Below are positions 58,600 through 64,000 of a stretch of 64,000 bases of DNA, one piece after another. The notes under the pieces were generated by a model that worked only from the letters and a program-made list of their open reading frames with translations, searched no databases and was not told the DNA's origin. A program made the translations under genes and the position numbers. Origin of the DNA: Typhlomys cinereus (taxonomy: Eukaryota > Chordata > Mammalia > Rodentia > Platacanthomyidae); NCBI GenBank assembly GCA_023101885.1, contig JALPQD010000247.1:620001-684000 (forward strand). The letters run 5' to 3'. Position 1 is the first letter of the stretch, and each line of letters starts with the position of its first letter.

Positions 58600-58830
58600 A
58601 CTAGTATTTCATTTTTTATGTTTTGCTACTTTATTTTTAGTTTATTTTATTCCTTGGCATTTTCATAGGTTAATATGATGAATTTAGGCCATTTTCAACC
58701 CAAATTACCTAAATCCCATCCCTTTTATCCTCCAATTGAAGACATTTTTCTTCCCAATCAATCTCCCTCCTGGATTTCATGTATTTTAGTATGAGTGTGA
58801 CCACCTGCATTTTCTCAGGGCTGCCTGTAA
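58600..58830. repeat. Old interspersed repeat, class uncertain
   Basis: It shares the 'tttcaacccaaattaccta' type phrase with 4345-4370 and a C/T-rich pattern with 23.1 kb. The family is not identified. Confidence 0.35.
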
Positions 58831-60690
58831 ACATAATATCGCTGCACTAGGCATGTAAGTATATACATAAGCTATATACACATACTCTCGTATATACACA
58901 CACATATTTATATGTGTTATGCATAAAGATGTAGTGAAATATGACAGAAAGTGTCTTAGATCTTTTTGATAGACTTTGAGGGTGTACATGTGTATGTTGG
59001 TGTCTCGCAATGGCTCTCTCTCATACTCATGTAGTAATAAGTACAGTGACAGAGTTGGGGGAATCAGAAAGCAAGTAACATAAAGAAGACCTATAAGATG
59101 AAAACAGGATGATACATATGACTACCAATAATGCAAATCTATGAAATGTAGATATCTTTATATAAGTGCATAAAATATTAAGTAGATTATCTGTAAGACT
59201 TGTGACTGTAGATAATTTTACCATATGATAATGACACCTTCAAAATATGTTCCCCTTATCTCAGTCATAAGTGAAAAGATGTCTTTCCCAGTGACTGTGA
59301 TTTATAACCCTATGAAGACCTCAGAAAGACATTGGTGTCTAAATTTGAATAAAGTAAGTTCTTGCAGCTAAGTCTAAACTTTCCTTTGCTGATGATAAAT
59401 CAGAAAGTCAACATGAATTGTGAGTAGGGATACTTTTACAGGAAACGTGCATAATTTTTTTTCAGAGACTTTTCTGTTAATGTTATTTTTTCACTAGGAA
59501 TATTTCCATGACATACCTAGATTAGTATGTATGTTTTTGCCCACAAGGCTAAAACATTTGACTGGACAAACTGTAATAGCACTCAGGATAATTAACCCTC
59601 TAGCTACTATTGAACAACTCACATTAATATTGTTCTCACAACAGCAGTCAATATGCATTTCTTATCCACTCATTAATTTTTGAAGATGTACAATTAGAAT
59701 TTATTATGCACTCCATGCACAATAGTGAAAAATCCCAACCTTCATGTTTAAATTTATTTCACAGTACAGAGAGTGAGGTATTTCACTAGTCAGCCAGATG
59801 ATTTTCAGAGCATGGTGTTAGGATGAAAGCAAGAAAGAGGGGGATAGTGAGAGAACTGGTCTGCTTCCAGGGAGGATGTGCAGGCTGATCTTTCTGAGTT
59901 GGTGACTTTAGAACAGAATTGAGTACAGGGGAGGAAAGAGCCTTGTGGCCTGGGAGAAAGAGTGGTACAGATGCAGAACAATAAGCACAAAGCCCTGGCA
60001 CAGGAAGATATTCATTCGAAGAACTGCAGGACGTACCTGTGATTAGAGTAGGAAGAGGTGGTTGGGGAACCAAGTTTCCAGGAGATGAGGAAAAGCCAGA
60101 TCCAGCAAGGTTTGCCAGGGAGGAAAAGAAGTCAGGTTGTACTTTATAAATGCCTCGGGAAGGGAAATGTATTTGAGAAACTTAGGCTATGTAAGATTTA
60201 TGGGTGGCAAAAATGAGACTGAGAATTTTGTTAGGAATTCCTTTGGGATTCACTTCAGACCTTGAATCACATTCATGATATTGTTACTATTAATACAATT
60301 ATACTTACAAAGACATTTTTAGTTTACACTTGCATAAAATATAATTTACCTTCACAATATAAAGGTATTGTTACAATAGTAGTATATTCATACAAGTATG
60401 AATTTCATTTTGAATATTTGTCTGTCAACAGGAAAACACTTTAGTTTACACTTTATACTCTACAAAGAACTAGCTATCATTGCTGTGAGCATGCATCCCA
60501 TTGTCTGTCATTCCTTCCACTAAAAGACCTTGTAAATTCATGTTCTGTACAGAATTGTTCTGCATCATAGGTTGTAATTCTGAAATATGTCGATGGAATT
60601 TGGAGTCTATGAACTAGGTGAGGAAAATGATACATATGTGTATTTCATTAACTTTTAATTGAAACTCAGCATATTTTTTCCATTAGAAAT
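58831..60690. other. Intergenic DNA, no gene seen
   Basis: 59780-60140 is purine-rich and may be an ancient mammalian repeat, but I cannot name it. No coding region is supported. Confidence 0.45.
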
Positions 60691-61115
60691 AGAGGTGACG
60701 GGGGGGGGAATAGAGGTGACAACAAAGGAACTCTTCATGCACTGCTGGTTGGGGTTTATACCAGTGCAGCCACTCTGGAAAGATCTTCAAATGACTAAAA
60801 ATCAGCTACTATTTTACTATCCTAAAGAAATAAAATGAGCACAAAGCACAGTTGCACATCAATATTTTTCATGCCAACATATACATAGTAAAATTAGAGA
60901 ACCAGCTAAGGTCTTCATTCACAGATAAATGAATAAAGAATATGTGGCATGGATTAGTAATGTAATTTTAGTCAGCTACGAATGAGAATGGAGTTATGTC
61001 ATTTACACGAAAATGAATGGAACTAGAGAACATTCAGCTAAACAAATAAGCCAGACTTAGAAAGAGAAGCACCCCATATTTTCTCCAATATTCAGAACTA
61101 GATTTTTTATACATT
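60691..61115 (+). mobile_element. Old L1 ORF2 3' fragment, sense
   Basis: 'gaggtgacaacaaaggaact' then 'cactgctggttggggtttat', 'gcagccactctgg' and 'agtcagctacgaatgagaat' match, with many changes, the L1-A segment at about 13850-14170. A G9 run at 60699-60707 lies at its start. Confidence 0.75.
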
Positions 61116-63423
61116 TTTTTAAAATATGAAAGAAGACAGAGAGTTAAAAATATGTTATGGAGGGAGGAAGGGACGTGTCCCAGAGAGGATAATGTAATCA
61201 AAGTACAAACTATATATGTATGAAAATAGAATGAAAGTCAAGGAAAGTTGTGCCAATAAGATGGCTGGACCTTGAAAAGGAATGGAAGAGACCCAGAGAT
61301 GACAACTACATGTCCAAATACAGAGGGCCTTTTCATCATTATGCAATTGTCACAGATAATTAACAGTAAAAAGTGAAAAGAAAGCACAACTCACCTAAGT
61401 ACATAAGAAAATGTATAGCAGCAATATTCTAGAAGCTGGGAAGGAATGCACAATTGATTTTGGTGAGCCTCTCCTAAGTTCTATACCAGGCAGAACTGCC
61501 TGTTTATTTATTGAACATTAAAAAATCTGGTGCTGCGTTGACCAAGAAACCTCCATATGTACATTTTCCTTTAATGATAGGTTCTGCCTTTTCTTATCTC
61601 TGTCTCCATTTGGACAATCCTGGGCCTGGGGCTGTGTCTTGGAGCCTAGAAGTCACCCCCATTGGCACACAACTGGGTGTTTTTGCCTCGTCCTCTCCTG
61701 AATCTCATTATTTAAAGGGTTTTCCATAACAAACACTCATCATACTTTTTTGAAACCATTTCAGGAGATAAGAAGGGTAAGGACTTGGGTATTGATGCAG
61801 GAAATATCCATTTGAGGCCAGTAGTGCTATTAGTAAGGCTATAAAATGGCCTGATATTGCAGAAGTCAAGAATGACAATTCTCATTATATCAGTTTGTGT
61901 AAAATATGAAGCACAAATATACACATGCACATGAGCATGTACATGCAACTACATGTACATTATGTAACATACAATATATGTAGAAATACCTATATATGTC
62001 AGTATTTTTACATGTGTATGTGTGTTTTTCGTGTAATAAATGTTACAAGTGTACATACATACTTTTAAAGAAACACAAAATCTTTAGTTTCCTAGTGCAT
62101 TACTGTCTCTAATTGTCTCTAAATTTTACCTAGATTTATAAAATTTTGTGCCATTTTTTTATCAACTGCAATTTTTGGAGACATTCTGTAGCATGTATAT
62201 CACTTTCTATATAACACTCGGTTCTCCTTAATTATATGACTTTAATGACCTATAATAATACAATTTTGCCTTCTTTCTAACCCATAGTCTTTCCCCTGAC
62301 AATTCAACTATGGATTCCAGCTGCTCACTGATCACATTCACTTAGACAGACCTCCTCACTTTGCTATCACCATGATATGCATCAGCATCAGCCAACATGG
62401 CTTTTCTCATCTGTATTTTTTACTGAAATCCAAACACAATCTTCCCCAGTGATACTTGACCTCAACTGACAGGAACGGAAAGCATCTCATCAGCAATTTT
62501 CATAACTCAGAATGCTAAAGCACTCCTCCCTCATTTCACAAAATGTCTTCCCTACCTTCTCTCCCAAAGTGACGAAGTTATTTTGTCATTGTCTTCTGCT
62601 TTGCTTATTTAATATTTGTATTACATTACATATTAAATAAAAATTTTTTCTTGAGAAATAAATGAAAGCATAAACCAATTAATCACTTTCAAAACCATGA
62701 AGAGTCATATTCAGGGGATTGAAATGTAAAACTAGGCCTTTTTCTGAACTTTCTCCCTGAATCTAAGAAATTTAATGTTAGAGTTGCTTGTGTGACTTCA
62801 GAATTCCTATGAGAAGCTACCATGGCAATCATTATCATATCCATCCTGCCTTCAGGTGCAAACACCATCTTCAGGGTGGAAATGCTCTCAAAGTACCACA
62901 CAACACACTTTCATTTTGCATCCTGGGGTTCTCATTCATTCCCTGAGGAAGCATGCCATTCATCTCCTTGAATCTTGCAATCATTTTCTACCACTAGACA
63001 GAACTGGTAGCTGTACACAGCAGTAGCTACAACCACAAAACCACTCTTTGGTGTGCTGATACATCAGAATCATAGGGAGCCATCTAGTTGGGGAATGCTA
63101 TATAAACAACTTTTCCAGAAATATCCATGTATTTTTACCTACAATGTCAGTGAAATAACCTCATGGAATCTCCATTCAATATAATTACCTTCTTTGACTT
63201 CAAATCTGCTCAATTGTTCTCTTCCTCCTTCCTTTCTTAACAATGATCATCTGGCACTCATCATACTCATCCATGTTATCACAATCTCTATGGAGAAAAT
63301 CCAACAAAATGGTAAAATGAACGCACCTCTTCCTAGATCCTAAAGATGTGCAATATGCTTCATTCCCAGGAAAAAGGTCAAAGTGTACTGGACAATTAGA
63401 GGGGTCAAGAAAAGTGGTTCCAC
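61116..63423. other. Intergenic DNA, no gene seen
   Basis: Several short frames exist but none with recognisable protein features. 61900-62040 is CA/TA-rich low-complexity sequence. Confidence 0.5.
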
Positions 63424-64000
63424 AAGCTCAAAGGCAAGCCACAGAATGGGAGAAAATCTTCACTAACCACATATCTGATAGAGCTCTACTGTCCAGAGTG
63501 CACAAAGAACTTAGAAATTTAAACACCAAGGAAACCAATTGCCCAATTAAAAAATGGGCCCTGGAACTTAAAAGAAATTTTACCAGGGATGAAATTAAAA
63601 TGTCCAACAAATATCTTAAAAAATGCTCCACTTCTTTAGCCATCAGGGAAATGCAAATCAAAACCTCCCTGAGATATCATCTCACCCCGGTTAGGATGGC
63701 AAAAATCCACAATACAAACAACAACAAATGCTGGAGAGGATGTGGAGAGAGGGGAACTCTGCTATATTGCTGGTGGGAATGCAGGCTCATACAGCTATTC
63801 TGGCGAGCCATCTGGAGATTCTCAAAGAAATTAAAGATTGAAATGCCATATGACCCTGCTATTCCACTTTTGGGAATAACCCCCCATGCAGCAGAGGTTC
63901 GCCTCGATAGCACAAGCACGACTATGTTCATAGCAGCACTGTTTACAATAGCAAAGTCATGGAATCAACCTAAATGTCCAACAGTTGACGAGTGGATAAG
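63424..64000 (+). mobile_element. 5'-truncated young L1, continues past the window
   Basis: From 'agctcaaaggcaagccacag' onward the sequence matches L1-A from about 13540 with few differences: the 'aaatgctggagaggatgtgg' segment at 63727 and 'atgcagcagaggttcgcctc' near 63886. The break with the flank is abrupt at about 63424. The 3' UTR, poly(A) and target-site duplication are beyond the window. Confidence 0.9.

Overview
The window looks like intergenic DNA from a rodent genome, probably the X chromosome. The evidence is LINE-1 (L1) elements with rodent-type ORF1/ORF2, tRNA-derived SINEs of the B2 superfamily, B1- and B4-like SINEs, MaLR remnants, and one single-coding-exon MAGE-A type gene (MAGE-A genes are X-linked in placental mammals). 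The young SINE has a body unlike mouse B2, so I favour a non-murid myomorph rodent such as a dipodid; this is a weak inference.

The only host protein-coding gene I can support is the MAGE-A-like gene on the minus strand. Its CDS is 32759-34012 (417 aa), preceded by a 76-bp intron and a small non-coding exon at 34153-34230, the layout of human MAGE-A genes. Upstream of it, from about 34.7 to 44 kb, lies a degenerate tandem array with a period near 205 bp. The array may carry alternative first exons or promoters of the gene. It is the most interesting unexplained structure here.

The rest is mostly retrotransposons. 0-8 kb: old L1 (antisense), an old SINE, two young SINEs stacked at one target site (5.4-6.1 kb) and a MaLR remnant (6.9-8.1 kb). 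8.4-15.3 kb: a full-length L1 ('L1-A') with GC-rich tandem 5' monomers, ORF1 broken by a SINE and frameshifts, and a damaged ORF2. 15.4-17.5 kb: a twin-primed (5'-inverted) L1 on the minus strand. 18-21.2 kb: old L1 pieces in both orientations. 21.5-29.9 kb: SINEs, a short L1 with a 3' transduction (24.0-24.4 kb), a MaLR LTR (25.65 kb), a 5'-truncated minus-strand L1 with clean target-site duplications (26.4-27.7 kb) and old L1 3' ends. 44-48.6 kb: B1-like SINEs and ancient antisense L1. 48.7-55.3 kb: a second full-length L1 ('L1-C') with an intact ORF1, an ORF2 carrying six stop codons but no frameshift, and a 5' UTR unrelated to that of L1-A. 55.3-61.1 kb: older L1 remnants. 63.4 kb to the end: the start of another 5'-truncated young L1 that runs off the window.

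The parts interact mainly through retrotransposition. Intact L1 machinery somewhere in this genome mobilised the SINEs and the truncated L1 copies, and one L1 3' end landed inside the MAGE upstream array. The two full-length L1s are in the same orientation on either side of the MAGE gene.
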